Shown piece after piece: positions 1 to 8,442 of a DNA stretch of 64,000 nucleotides. Under the pieces are notes generated by a model. The model was given only the letters and a program-made list of their open reading frames with translations. It did no database searches and was not told the origin of the DNA. Source of the stretch: an uncultured Clostridia bacterium. GTDB taxonomy: Bacteria > Bacillota > Clostridia > Lachnospirales > Lachnospiraceae. The stretch is from contig CAMIZL010000005.1 of assembly GCA_946403295.1 (NCBI GenBank), positions 17,080 through 81,079 on the forward strand, given 5' to 3'. A program made the position numbers and the translations under genes. Each line of letters opens with the position of its first letter. Within the stretch, counting starts at the first letter, position 1.

Positions 1-968
1 GCAAGGTAGTCAACAAATATGACAAGCTTGTACTTCGTGATGCAGGAAACGATTATCAGTTCTGTTTCCTTCGCGACGAGCTCAGTCAAACACTTGTCAA
101 GAAGGCCGGATTTGATTTCTATGAGGGCGTTCTTCCCGCAACAACTTATCTTAACGGAAAGTATTACGGACTCCTCTGGCTACATGAGAGTTATTGCGAC
201 ACCTATTTCAAAGAGCGCTTCGGCAAAGATGCTCCCGGTGAATTTGTCGTTCTCGAGGGAAGTGACCAGAAGAAGAAGGATGACGATGATGACGAACTCA
301 CGCAAAAATGTGTTGAAGAATTCAACAGGGAATATAACAAATTCATCAACATGGATCTGACGAACGATGCAAACTACAAGGCCCTCAACGAATTCCTCGT
401 TGTTGAGGATTACCTCGACTTCTTTGCATGGAACATTTCGCTCAACAACTGGGATTGGCCCAATAACAATTACAAGGTGATGCGTTACGTACCCGCTGAA
501 GGAGACACGTACAAAGACGGAGTATTTGACGGACGTTACCGTTTCCTCCCTCACGACATGGATTATTCATACGGACTCTACGGACAGGATACTACCCAGC
601 CCTATTACGATACCCTTCGTATCGTTATGAATCCCCGTGACACACGTTATGCTCCGCTCTTTACCAAACTTATGGAGCGTGACGATTGCAAGGAATACTT
701 CAAGAACAAGACAATAGAGTTCTTTAACGGTCCTCTTTCGGAACAGAGCATCATCGATACTTACAACATGCTCAACGAGTCTCGTTCGACCGAGCTCCTC
801 GGATACTACTACGAGCACATGGACCAGCTTCGTAAAAAGGGAGATTTCACCCTTTGGTGCAGTCCTCAATCGTATTACGATTCGGAAGCTGATATCTTGA
901 GATTTGCTAAAAACCGCGCCGAATACGCGTTAAAGTACATCGAAAGAGATCTGTACGGAGCGCAGTGA
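1..968 (+). CDS. CotH kinase family protein, C-terminal part
   Basis: The reading frame is open from base 3 to the TGA at 966-968, so the gene enters from upstream and about 321 residues are visible; the ORF track only starts it at an internal Met. The visible part has features of the CotH-kinase fold: a YLNGKYYGLLWLHE-type segment near the N-terminal edge, then VVEDYLDFFAWNISLNNWDW and DGRYRFLPHDMDYSYGLYG, where the Asp-rich stretch resembles the metal-binding region of this atypical protein-kinase-like family. Family members are either spore-coat kinases or large secreted proteins that carry Ig-like or lamin-tail domains. The missing N-terminus would decide whether this copy is secreted. 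The C-terminus ends shortly after the domain, with no extra module. Downstream is only repeat DNA, so it is the last gene of its unit. Confidence 0.85.
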   Translation, partial: KVVNKYDKLVLRDAGNDYQFCFLRDELSQTLVKKAGFDFYEGVLPATTYLNGKYYGLLWLHESYCDTYFKERFGKDAPGEFVVLEGSDQKKKDDDDDELTQKCVEEFNREYNKFINMDLTNDANYKALNEFLVVEDYLDFFAWNISLNNWDWPNNNYKVMRYVPAEGDTYKDGVFDGRYRFLPHDMDYSYGLYGQDTTQPYYDTLRIVMNPRDTRYAPLFTKLMERDDCKEYFKNKTIEFFNGPLSEQSIIDTYNMLNESRSTELLGYYYEHMDQLRKKGDFTLWCSPQSYYDSEADILRFAKNRAEYALKYIERDLYGAQ

Positions 969-1007
969 TTTCGTCCCCTTCACGGGGGTGAGACTCCTTC
1001 CGGGACG

Positions 1008-1154
1008 GATGCAAAGAGTTACGGCTCTTGCGATTACTTATAAGATGGATGCAAAAAGTTACGGCTCTTGCTAATCCTTATAAGACAGATGTAAAAAAGA
1101 TACGGCTCTTGCTAATCCTTACAAGACAGATGTAAAAAAGTTACGGCTCTTGCT
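1008..1154. repeat. Tandem repeat array A, 40-41 bp unit, about 3.6 copies
   Basis: Units start at 1008, 1048, 1088 and 1129. Each begins GATG(C/T)AAA and contains TTACGGCTCTTGC (ATACGG in the third unit) followed by an AT-rich stretch ending ATAAGA or similar. Units differ by a few substitutions and one extra A. There are no spacers between units, so this is a minisatellite and not a CRISPR. The core GGCTCTTGC occurs four times and is the reverse complement of the GCAAGAGCC core in array B, about 80-280 bases further on, so a transcript through both could fold into long hairpins. Confidence 0.9.
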
Positions 1155-1213
1155 GCCTGGCATATTTCTTCGCAAACACGACCTCGATAATTCGCTCGGT
1201 CTATCGTTTGCCA

Positions 1214-1380
1214 AAGAAACACGCCGGCGCGCAAGAGCCTGTTTTTATGTCCGCGCTGACAATGAATCCCAATGACCATGAAGAAACACGAGGCGCGCAA
1301 GAGCCTGTTTTTATGTCCGCGCTGACAATGAATCCCAATGACCATGAAGAAACACGCGACGCGCAGAGAGCCTGTTTTTA
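1214..1380. repeat. Tandem repeat array B, 66-67 bp unit, about 2.5 copies
   Basis: AAGAAACACG marks the unit starts at 1214, 1281 and 1347. The first two units are almost identical across GCGCAAGAGCCTGTTTTTATG and the following CCGCGCTGACAATGAATCCC segment. The third is truncated after GAGCCTGTTTTTATG. The near identity of two 66-bp units implies a recent duplication. The ORFs on both strands here encode repeated peptides because the 66-bp unit is a multiple of three; they are not taken as genes. Confidence 0.9.
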
Positions 1381-1508
1381 TGCTGTTGCCTTGGATGAAA
1401 ACAAGAGAAATGCATCCGTTGGGCATGAAAAAAAGCAAAAATCATCTAAAATGCGCAAAAGCGACAAATTAGATGCATCAATGCATCCGTCATACGTTTC
1501 ATTTTATC

Positions 1509-2519
1509 TCAGACAAAGCAGAGGTAGAGGATTAGTATAAATGCTTGCGCGATCACGAAACGCGCTACGGTCTGGGTATCTGACCATCCTTTGTTCTTGC
1601 GGACGTGGTCATGGATGGGGGTGCGGGTGTTCTTGAGAATCTTGAGCTTTATCGTGCGCAGAAGTGCTACCTTGATAAGTCCGAGACCGCCGTCAAGGAT
1701 GAAGATGAGGCAGATCGGGATGAAAACAAGCGGATATCCGGTTTCGAGAGCGGTGAGGCCGAGGAAAAGACCGATCGCGCGCGATCCCGCATCGCCCATG
1801 AGAACCGAGCTCGGTGAGCTGTTGAAGAGCAGATATCCGGCGATAACTCCGATCATAATGATGCATTTGAATATCGCGGGAATGTTGTTGCTGTCGGTGC
1901 CCATAAGTATGAAGAGGAAGCCGGCGATGGACACGATCGAAAGTGAACCGCAAAGGCCGTCAACTCCGTCGGTACAGTTGACAACATTGATCGATCCCCA
2001 CAAAAGGAGAGTTGCAAGGATAACAAAGACTACGCCGGGAAGCTCAAACGAAACATCCGGGAGTGCGAGTTTTACAACGCTTCCGTTATAAATGTAAAAT
2101 GTTAATGCTGCGGCAACACAGATGGCAAGGTCGACGAGACCCTTTTTTAATTCGCCCCACGGAATCTTTGAAGCATCGTCGAGGAATCCTTCAAGGCATG
2201 CGGCAAATGTAAGAATAACGTATAAGAATACTTCGTAACGTGCTTCGGGGAGAGGGGGCACGAAAAGGATGGTAAGTACGATATAAACACAGATGAATAT
2301 GATCCCGCAACCTCTTGCTTTTCCCTTGGAAAGTGCTCCGTTAACGGCGAATTCCCTGCCGTGATCTGCGGGAAGCGTTTTCTTAAGAATAGCGATCGCT
2401 ATAGTCGAAATAACGAAAGCTATCAAGCCGGCATAGATGGGATTAAAGTAATATGCGAAAACCGGAAACAAATAGTAGAGCATGATCTGACCTGCCTTTT
2501 TAAAATCTTTCTTTTCCAA
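1509..2519 (-). CDS. MraY/WecA-type phospho-sugar:polyprenyl-phosphate transferase (glycosyltransferase 4 family)
   Basis: This is a polytopic membrane protein of about 336 aa, the usual size for MraY, with around ten hydrophobic segments. It carries the three family signatures: VNCTDGVDGL (Mg-binding Asp pair), MGDAGSRAIGLFLG, and a cytoplasmic loop TPIHDHVRKNKGWSDTQTV. MraY makes lipid I by moving phospho-MurNAc-pentapeptide to undecaprenyl phosphate; WecA relatives use UDP-GlcNAc. The loop that is usually PIHHHFE in MraY reads PIHDHVR here, so substrate choice is not certain; the GWSDTQTVARF context favours MraY. The ORF-track start is a TTG at 2519 with a weak ribosome site. An ATG 12 codons in (residue 13), preceded by AAGGCAGG, is a realistic alternative. 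It stands alone, away from any mur cluster, and is convergent with the cotH-like gene. Confidence 0.78.
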   Translation of the reverse strand: MEKKDFKKAGQIMLYYLFPVFAYYFNPIYAGLIAFVISTIAIAILKKTLPADHGREFAVNGALSKGKARGCGIIFICVYIVLTILFVPPLPEARYEVFLYVILTFAACLEGFLDDASKIPWGELKKGLVDLAICVAAALTFYIYNGSVVKLALPDVSFELPGVVFVILATLLLWGSINVVNCTDGVDGLCGSLSIVSIAGFLFILMGTDSNNIPAIFKCIIMIGVIAGYLLFNSSPSSVLMGDAGSRAIGLFLGLTALETGYPLVFIPICLIFILDGGLGLIKVALLRTIKLKILKNTRTPIHDHVRKNKGWSDTQTVARFVIAQAFILILYLCFV

Positions 2520-2658
2520 TAATGTTACTTCTTGTTGTTTTTGTCAATCTTATCCGCGAATCTTTGTATTGTCGATACGCTTCGTGAGAAGTGCAAAAGA
2601 AAAAGGCCGAAAAGAAATCAGGAAACTTGATAAAACAGGGTAAAGTCATTGGAGAAAT

Positions 2659-2744
2659 GTCCGATATATTTAGTATAAGAAAAAAGACACTCATCATAAA
2701 ATGACGAAGAAAAGTCATTTACAAACACGAAGGGGATATCGGAC
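2659..2744 (+). promoter_or_regulatory. Inverted repeats in the leader of the 828-aa secreted protein gene
   Basis: GTCCGATAT at 2659-2667 is perfectly complementary to ATATCGGAC at 2736-2744, which lies between the AGGGG ribosome site and the ATG. A second small stem, AAATGAC (2698-2704) with GTCATTT (2714-2720), sits between them. If transcribed together, the outer stem would bury the translation start region. Whether transcription starts upstream of 2659 is not known. Confidence 0.45.
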
Positions 2745-5231
2745 ATGATGAATAACAAAAAGAACTTCCTTAAGATGATAAAAAGCAGCCTGCAGTTCAT
2801 TGTCGCATTGCCGGCTGTTTTTGCTGCTGTGATATTTCTGGCGGGAGATGTAAAAGCCGGGGCTGCCCAGTCGGTTAGTGTTACAAGCATTAATTACGAC
2901 GACAGCACGATAACGGTTAGGCTGGGTGACAGCGATAACCTGCTTCTCATCTCCGATGCGAAGAAGAAAAAGTGGGAAGCGATCCCTATTGAGAAGTCTT
3001 ATGACAACACTGTTGTAATGGATATCTCGTGGATCTCTTCTTCGAAGGACTATGTTCTTTCACTTAAGGGAGATATTTCCACGGAGCCTGTCAGCGTTAC
3101 TATCCCCAAGCAGTCTGCAGCGCTCAGAGCAACATACAATACAGCAACCGGCAAGATCGGATTTACGGGCGAGACGGGAGCTGTCGAGTGGAGAAAGAAA
3201 GACAGTATTTATTGGGCAGATGTACCTTCGGATGAGATTTTCAAAGCCCAGCTCGATTCAATGTGCAATTACGGAGCGGCAGTCGTTTTCAGAACAAAAG
3301 GAACCAACGGAACCGGCGTTTCGAACCCCGGAAAGCGCCCCGGCAAAGAAGTGGTAGTAGTGGTTCCCAAGAAAATAGCGGCTCCCAACATAAAGATCAA
3401 TGACAACACATTGACGATCACCGTAAACAGCAATATGCAATACAGAATGGCCGACAGCAAGGGCAATCCCGTGACGTCCGAGTGGACAAACATCAACAAA
3501 GATGAGGACATGCCTCTCGAGCAGCTCGCATCGGCTTCGATGGTAAACGCACAGGGCTCGAATACAACACAGATCTCATATATCCAGTTCAGAACAAGGG
3601 CAACCGCTTCAAAGCAGGTTTCCAACGTAAAGACGATCGAGATCCCCGCACAGATCGATATCGATCAGTCGCAGAAAGAAAATATCACGATCAATTATAC
3701 AAGCTCCACCTCGTTTGATATATGCGTTCCTTACGCATCAACACAGAATCCTTACGAGTATTGCATCATCAATACATCGGATCAGGAAGACGGTATTACG
3801 GTAAATGACGGTGAAGATATCACATGGAAAGTCATTAACTCGACTTCACCCGTTCCGATAAGCCGCGACAAGAACGGCGCCGATGAAGGCAGCCTCGTAT
3901 ACGTTAGAAAGAAGGCTTCCGGAACACTTGGTGAGACGGGATACGAACTTGCTTCCCCTCCTTATCTTGTGGGAATAGTTAATTATCCCGGCGAGATCTC
4001 AACACCCACCGGTTCCATCACATGGCTTACCACAGTGGCAGGCAAATGTAACGGAAGCAACCCCGACAATTATTTGAGATTCGACCTTTATTCACCTACA
4101 AGCAGCCTTATCTCGGAGATCCAGTTCGTTGACTCCGTATCGATCGGAACAACAAGGGCAACGCTCACGAGAGCGGCAGGCGACTTCGAGTGTGAGTGGA
4201 GCGTTAACAACGATCCCTTTAAGACAGATGATACAAGATATATCATCAGAACAACCATAAAGTCGACATCGAAACTTGACGGTTTTGCCACCGAGGAAAG
4301 AACAAGAAAGATGCTCGCAAATATCACTCTTGAAAACAGTACCGAAGCATTTAAGAGCACTTCCGATAAGGGAGTCGGGATTTATATCCTTCCTGCGTCG
4401 AAAGTCAATAACCCTTCGGGATCGACAAAGCGCGGCGACATGATCGAAATAGCAAGAAAGCTCGGCTGGCCCGGTTATAACCCGGATACCGACGAACTTG
4501 ATTATACGAACAGTTTTGAGAGGATCGTGGGCACATACGGAAACATAAGCGATTTCAGGATCAAGATCGACCTCGGAACAAGAAAGAAAGCATCGGACGT
4601 ACCGGGAATGTTCACGGATGAAAACATTGCGGTAACAGGCCTGATCGCCGACGGATTCAATTTCGAAGAAGATAACGCTTATACAGTCGAATATGCAAAT
4701 ACCACCAACAATTACGGTGAAGAGACCGCTATAGCGGTAATAACGGTGCGTACCGCGGCCATGGAGAACAATGTCGATGACAGGAACACTCCCGTAGCAC
4801 TCACTGTAACGCTTAACAACGGCGAGGTTCTCGAAAACGTGGCAACGGTGACATTCAGGGAAACAGCCTCTATCGTCGGAGGTCCCTATTCCTGGACGAT
4901 AACCGAAGGAACGCTCGAAGAGACAGACACGGCAACAGTCACAAACGATAACGGAACCACAGTTACCACTACGGTTCATGTTGACAAGTCGATCGAGCTG
5001 CGCGTGTTCAGAAACGATTACAATGTATCGCTCACAGGCGTTTATTGGGGTGAATACAGCGTATGCAACAACATAAACAAAGTTGGCGGCGAGATAACGC
5101 TCGATCTTTCAAACAAACTTATCAATAAGATACCGGTTGATGAAACAACAACAAAAATGTTAAGATTTACATTTGATAACGGATTTGTACTTGAGACGGG
5201 ATTCAGTCTTACGATCAACCCGGCACCGTAA
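2745..5231 (+). CDS. Large secreted protein of unknown function, paralogue of the next gene
   Basis: This is an 828-aa protein with a classic signal peptide: a Lys-rich start, then a hydrophobic FIVALPAVFAAVIFLAGDV segment and a likely cleavage after KAGA. There is no lipobox and no C-terminal LPxTG or membrane anchor, so it is probably released. It is Thr/Asn/Asp rich and beta-strand-like throughout. Residues 35-260 align by eye with the start of the next gene, sharing KRPGKEVVV, (S)APNIK and a signal-peptide-proximal SVDIG/SVTSINYD pattern. The remaining 550 residues have no counterpart there. No catalytic motif was recognised. The start is ATGATG at 2745/2748 behind AGGGG. It probably forms an operon with the 402-aa gene, 41 bases downstream. 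Function unknown; an adhesin or matrix role would be a guess. Confidence 0.85.
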   Translation: MMNNKKNFLKMIKSSLQFIVALPAVFAAVIFLAGDVKAGAAQSVSVTSINYDDSTITVRLGDSDNLLLISDAKKKKWEAIPIEKSYDNTVVMDISWISSSKDYVLSLKGDISTEPVSVTIPKQSAALRATYNTATGKIGFTGETGAVEWRKKDSIYWADVPSDEIFKAQLDSMCNYGAAVVFRTKGTNGTGVSNPGKRPGKEVVVVVPKKIAAPNIKINDNTLTITVNSNMQYRMADSKGNPVTSEWTNINKDEDMPLEQLASASMVNAQGSNTTQISYIQFRTRATASKQVSNVKTIEIPAQIDIDQSQKENITINYTSSTSFDICVPYASTQNPYEYCIINTSDQEDGITVNDGEDITWKVINSTSPVPISRDKNGADEGSLVYVRKKASGTLGETGYELASPPYLVGIVNYPGEISTPTGSITWLTTVAGKCNGSNPDNYLRFDLYSPTSSLISEIQFVDSVSIGTTRATLTRAAGDFECEWSVNNDPFKTDDTRYIIRTTIKSTSKLDGFATEERTRKMLANITLENSTEAFKSTSDKGVGIYILPASKVNNPSGSTKRGDMIEIARKLGWPGYNPDTDELDYTNSFERIVGTYGNISDFRIKIDLGTRKKASDVPGMFTDENIAVTGLIADGFNFEEDNAYTVEYANTTNNYGEETAIAVITVRTAAMENNVDDRNTPVALTVTLNNGEVLENVATVTFRETASIVGGPYSWTITEGTLEETDTATVTNDNGTTVTTTVHVDKSIELRVFRNDYNVSLTGVYWGEYSVCNNINKVGGEITLDLSNKLINKIPVDETTTKMLRFTFDNGFVLETGFSLTINPAP

Positions 5232-5272
5232 GCGTAACGCTTATGTGACCGACCGTAGAAGAGGATAAGAGT

Positions 5273-6481
5273 ATGAAGAACATCAGATTTGGGTTTAAGA
5301 TTTTTGCAGGTGCGCTCATGGCGTGCCTGCTTATGATTGCATCTTTTTCGTTACAGGCAAAGGCTGATGTGACGTCCGTTGATATCGGCGCTACCGATTA
5401 CGAGGCGTTGACGATGGAGATCGTCAGAAACGGCAATACGGTAATATATGCGTCAACAACGGGTAAAAGAGATGATTACACCGAAGTTGAGGGACCGATC
5501 GTGGGAGATAAGATCATAATGGACATTTCTTTCGCGAGCAGGGACGCTGATGTGAGCTTGTGGCTTAAGGGTGACAAGGACACGAAGGTCGTTAAGGTTG
5601 TTATCCCCAAAGCATCCTCTTCGCTAAAGGCTAAATACGACAAGGCCACGGGAATGGTCATCCTGAGCGGTTATGACGATCAAACGCATTTCAGGTGGCA
5701 TAAGATTACGGACAACAACTATAAGACCGTAGCGATCGATACGAACGATGCCTCCAACCGTGCATTTGTTCAGGAGATCGAAGGGCTTAAGATCAAGGGC
5801 GCAAAGATCTGCATCGGACTTGCGGGAAGAAACGGAACCGGTATCGACGATATGGGCAAGAGACCCGGAAAGGAAGTCGTTGTCGGAATCACAAAGAAGA
5901 ATTCGGCTCCCAATATCAAGCTTAATTATTCGAAACTTACATTCAATACAAAAGAGACAATGGAATACAAAGTCATCGGTTCGGGTTCCGGCTGGAAAAG
6001 CTGCACAAAGAACATGAGCCTCGCCGATATCGCTCCCGCAGCTCTCGCCGAAAACGGAGCACATACCGTTTCGATCAGGTTCAGGATTGCCGAGACCTCT
6101 TCAAAGCCCGCATCGCTTGAAGGATTCGTTACGGTACAGGGTCAGAGGAGCGCTCCCGAGATCGGAGCTTCCGGAAGGGACGTTTCGGTAACAAAAGAAG
6201 CGGGAACGGACAAGAAACCCGGAAAGACGCTTATCACATTTAAAACCGCATCGAAGGATAACCCCATCGAATTCAAGATAATCAAGCCCGGCGAAACAAA
6301 TGTTGATTACACAAAGGGCTGGAAAGCATCGAAGAAAACGGGCGATGTCAAGAAATATTCCGAAAGACAGCTCCCTAAGGGAAGCATGGTACTTATCCGT
6401 TATAAGTCGGTCAACGATAACGTGAACAAAGGGATCACGGGGCAGATGGCATCGGCGTATTCTTCCTATACGATAGGTTGA
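5273..6481 (+). CDS. Secreted protein of unknown function, shorter paralogue of the preceding gene
   Basis: This is a 402-aa protein with a signal peptide (FGFKIFAGALMACLLMIASFSLQAKA, cleavage probably after AKA). Most of it matches residues 35-300 of the upstream 828-aa protein: both have a DYxxxxxxV(R)xG/DS opening, a KASSSLKA/KQSAALRA segment, NGTG(I/V)xxxGKRPGKEVVV, then APNIK followed by EYKV/QYRM. The pair therefore arose by duplication, with a long C-terminal extension gained by the first or lost by the second. It ends with a basic, Lys-rich region and no anchor. Ribosome site GAGGAT lies just ahead of the ATG. No enzyme motif or known domain was recognised. Confidence 0.85.
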   Translation: MKNIRFGFKIFAGALMACLLMIASFSLQAKADVTSVDIGATDYEALTMEIVRNGNTVIYASTTGKRDDYTEVEGPIVGDKIIMDISFASRDADVSLWLKGDKDTKVVKVVIPKASSSLKAKYDKATGMVILSGYDDQTHFRWHKITDNNYKTVAIDTNDASNRAFVQEIEGLKIKGAKICIGLAGRNGTGIDDMGKRPGKEVVVGITKKNSAPNIKLNYSKLTFNTKETMEYKVIGSGSGWKSCTKNMSLADIAPAALAENGAHTVSIRFRIAETSSKPASLEGFVTVQGQRSAPEIGASGRDVSVTKEAGTDKKPGKTLITFKTASKDNPIEFKIIKPGETNVDYTKGWKASKKTGDVKKYSERQLPKGSMVLIRYKSVNDNVNKGITGQMASAYSSYTIG

Positions 6482-6491
6482 TAAGGAAATA

Positions 6492-6519
6492 TTTACTTTT
6501 TTCAGGAAATCTGTATAAT
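6492..6519 (+). promoter_or_regulatory. Promoter for the 78-aa membrane protein gene
   Basis: TTTACT (6492-6497) and a perfect TATAAT (6514-6519) are 16 bases apart, 46 bases ahead of the next ATG. Confidence 0.5.
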
Positions 6520-6564
6520 GGGATATAAGGTAAACAAGTACCACATAACCGAAAGGAGTCCATT

Positions 6565-6801
6565 ATGAAGAAATTCTTTAAGCTGCTTGCAACAACGGCA
6601 ATAATAGCCGCAATCGGAGCAGGAGCATATTACGCATACAAGAAGTTTATTGCTTGCGACGGATGTGATGACGAAGACGCTGACGAGGATCTCGATGATT
6701 TCGAGATGGATGATGAGGATGAGGATGACGCTCCTCTCAAGACTCCCGAGTACGTTTCGATCAATCCTGCTACGGCTGATGACGGATCGGCCAATGAATA
6801 A
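6565..6801 (+). CDS. Small membrane-anchored acidic protein
   Basis: This is a 78-aa protein. Residues 1-28 form a Lys-capped hydrophobic helix (LLATTAIIAAIGAGAYYAYKKF), followed by CDGCDDEDADEDLDDFEMDDEDEDD, a run in which most residues are Asp or Glu. It could be an uncleaved signal anchor that leaves the acidic tail outside or, by the positive-inside rule given KKF after the helix, inside. The CDGC pair might bind metal or form a disulfide. Ribosome site AAAGGAG and its own TATAAT promoter support a real gene. The function is not known. The tyrS promoter follows immediately. Confidence 0.75.
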   Translation: MKKFFKLLATTAIIAAIGAGAYYAYKKFIACDGCDDEDADEDLDDFEMDDEDEDDAPLKTPEYVSINPATADDGSANE

Positions 6802-6814
6802 TTGATCATCAGGC

Positions 6815-6844
6815 TTGACTTTACGGCTGAGTCTTTGATATAAT
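6815..6844 (+). promoter_or_regulatory. Promoter of the T-box-tyrS transcript
   Basis: TTGACT (6815-6820) and TATAAT (6839-6844) are 18 bases apart. This places the start of transcription near 6851, just ahead of the T-box leader. Confidence 0.75.
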
Positions 6845-6850
6845 CCACGT

Positions 6851-7135
6851 CATAATAATAAGGCTGAGAAGGAAAAGAGTAATCTTGCAACTTTACCCTG
6901 CAGAGAGCGGATGGATGGTGCGAATCCGTGGAAAGTGCCTGATGAATACATTCCGGAGCTGCCGGCCCCAAAAGCTTTTCGCTCAGTAGGGACGGACGGG
7001 TGAGCCCGATACAGCGAACTGCGTGTGCTTGCACGCAATGAGGGATCTGTCGTGAGGCAGGTCTGAACAAGAGGTGGTACCGCGAACTATTCGCCCTCTG
7101 TTTCTAAGTTAATCGGAAACAGAGGGTTTTATTAT
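6851..7135 (+). promoter_or_regulatory. T-box leader sensing uncharged tRNA-Tyr
   Basis: The leader has the expected parts in order. Stem I carries AGAGAG and GGATGGTGCGAATCC near 6903-6926; a candidate specifier triplet UAC (Tyr) lies at 6947-6949 in GATGAATACATT; and the conserved T-box AAGAGGTGGTACCGCG lies near 7069-7084. The TGGT of the T-box bulge would pair with the ACCA end of tRNA-Tyr, consistent with an A discriminator. An intrinsic terminator follows. Uncharged tRNA-Tyr would stabilise the antiterminator and allow tyrS transcription. The specifier was assigned from position and gene identity, not from a computed fold. Confidence 0.93.
7094..7135 (+). terminator. T-box-controlled intrinsic terminator
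   Basis: CCCTCTGTTTC and GAAACAGAGGG form a perfect 11-bp stem with an 11-base loop, followed by TTTTATTATTT. The 5' arm lies directly after the T-box sequence, as expected for the terminator alternative to the antiterminator. Confidence 0.92.
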
Positions 7136-7199
7136 TTGTTTCCGGGCACAGGCCAGTCCCGCGGAATCTGCCCGGGGGATGCCGGAAAGGAGAATTATC

Positions 7200-8420
7200 A
7201 TGCAGATCTACGAAGAACTTGTTGAGCGCGGACTTATCGCGCAGGTAACCGATGAGGACAAGATCAGAGAACTCATCAACAACGGAGGTGCGAGATTCTA
7301 CATCGGATTCGATCCGACCGCAGACTCACTCCATGTAGGACACTTTATGGCACTTTGTCTCATGAAGAGACTTCAGATGGCAGGCAATAAGCCCGTCGTT
7401 CTGATCGGCGGTGGAACCGGTTACATCGGCGATCCCACAGGTAAGAGCGAGATGAGAGCCATGATGACTCCCGAAACGATCGAGCACAACTGTGAGTGCT
7501 TCAAGAAGCAGATGGAACGCTTTATCGAGTTCGGCGAGGACAAGGCGATCATGGTCAATAACGCCGACTGGCTCCTTGACCTCAAGTACATCGACCTTTT
7601 GAGGGATGTCGGAGCATGCTTCTCCGTCAACACGATGCTCAGGGCCGAGTGCTACAAGCAGCGTATGGAGAAGGGCCTTTCCTTCCTTGAGTTCAACTAC
7701 ATGATCATGCAGTCCTACGACTTCTTATACCTTCATGATCACTACGGCTGCAACATGCAGTTCGGCGGTGACGATCAGTGGTCGAACATGCTCGGAGGTA
7801 CGGAGCTCATCCGTAAGAAGACCGGTAAGGACGCTTATGCCATGACGGTTACACTCCTTCTCAACAGTGAGGGTAAGAAGATGGGCAAGACAGCCAAGGG
7901 CGCTGTTTGGCTTGATCCCGAGAAGACAACTCCCTTCGAGTTCTTCCAGTACTGGAGAAACATCGACGATGCCGATGTTGTTAAATGCCTTAAGATGCTT
8001 ACTTTCCTTCCTCTCGAGCAGATCCACGGGATGGAGCAGTGGCCCGGCGAGAGGATCAACGAGATGAAGGAGATCTTCGCTCACGAGCTCACAGAGCTTG
8101 TTCACGGCAAGGAAGAAGCCGACAAGGCTCTTTCGGCCGCAAGGGCGCTTTTTGCGGGCGGCGGAGATGATTCCAATATGCCCACAACCGAGATTCCCGC
8201 TGACAAGGCTGCAGAAGGAATGACGATCATGGAACTCCTCGAGGCTTGTTCGCTCATCCCTTCGAGAAGCGAAGGCCGTCGTCTTATCGAGCAGGGCGGT
8301 GTGAGCGTTGACGGCGAGAAGGTAACTTCGATCAACGACCGCATCACCAAGGAACAGCTTGAAACAGGCGTTAAGATCAAGAAGGGCAAGAAGACCTTCC
8401 ATAAAGCTATCATAGGATGA
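7200..8420 (+). CDS. tyrS: Tyrosyl-tRNA synthetase
   Basis: TyrS attaches tyrosine to tRNA-Tyr in the cytoplasm. At 406 aa it is normal for the bacterial TyrRS family. The class I HIGH motif is HVGH at residues 45-48, and the KMSKS equivalent is KMGKT at 227-231, both typical of TyrRS. The tyrosine pocket segments QSYDFLYLHD and CNMQFGGDDQWSN are present, and an S4 RNA-binding domain closes the protein (SRSEGRRLIEQGGVSVDGEKV). The start is ATG 7200 behind GGAAAGGAG. The ORF-track start at 7179 would put that ribosome site inside the gene. Expression is controlled by the upstream T-box. A lipoprotein gene follows 22 bases later. Confidence 0.97.
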   Translation: MQIYEELVERGLIAQVTDEDKIRELINNGGARFYIGFDPTADSLHVGHFMALCLMKRLQMAGNKPVVLIGGGTGYIGDPTGKSEMRAMMTPETIEHNCECFKKQMERFIEFGEDKAIMVNNADWLLDLKYIDLLRDVGACFSVNTMLRAECYKQRMEKGLSFLEFNYMIMQSYDFLYLHDHYGCNMQFGGDDQWSNMLGGTELIRKKTGKDAYAMTVTLLLNSEGKKMGKTAKGAVWLDPEKTTPFEFFQYWRNIDDADVVKCLKMLTFLPLEQIHGMEQWPGERINEMKEIFAHELTELVHGKEEADKALSAARALFAGGGDDSNMPTTEIPADKAAEGMTIMELLEACSLIPSRSEGRRLIEQGGVSVDGEKVTSINDRITKEQLETGVKIKKGKKTFHKAIIG

Positions 8421-8442
8421 TAAGCTTTCAGGGGATATCGAT

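Larger units (their letters stand above)
969..1508. other. Gene-free repeat region between cotH-like gene and the MraY-like gene
   Basis: This stretch separates two convergent genes. It holds two tandem-repeat arrays, listed separately, and no credible gene. The ORFs reported here on both strands simply run through the repeats and lack ribosome binding sites. The last 100 bases before the MraY-like stop codon show nothing recognisable. Confidence 0.7.

Noticed and set aside
1008-1380. CRISPR array
   Set aside because: Units are contiguous with no unique spacers and no cas genes occur in the window.
1112-1540. ORFs of about 110 aa on both strands over the repeat arrays
   Set aside because: They are produced by 66-bp repeat units with no ribosome site and no family likeness.
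4092-4979. 295-aa minus-strand ORF
   Set aside because: It is a shadow of the 828-aa secreted protein gene and has low-complexity Cys/Arg composition.
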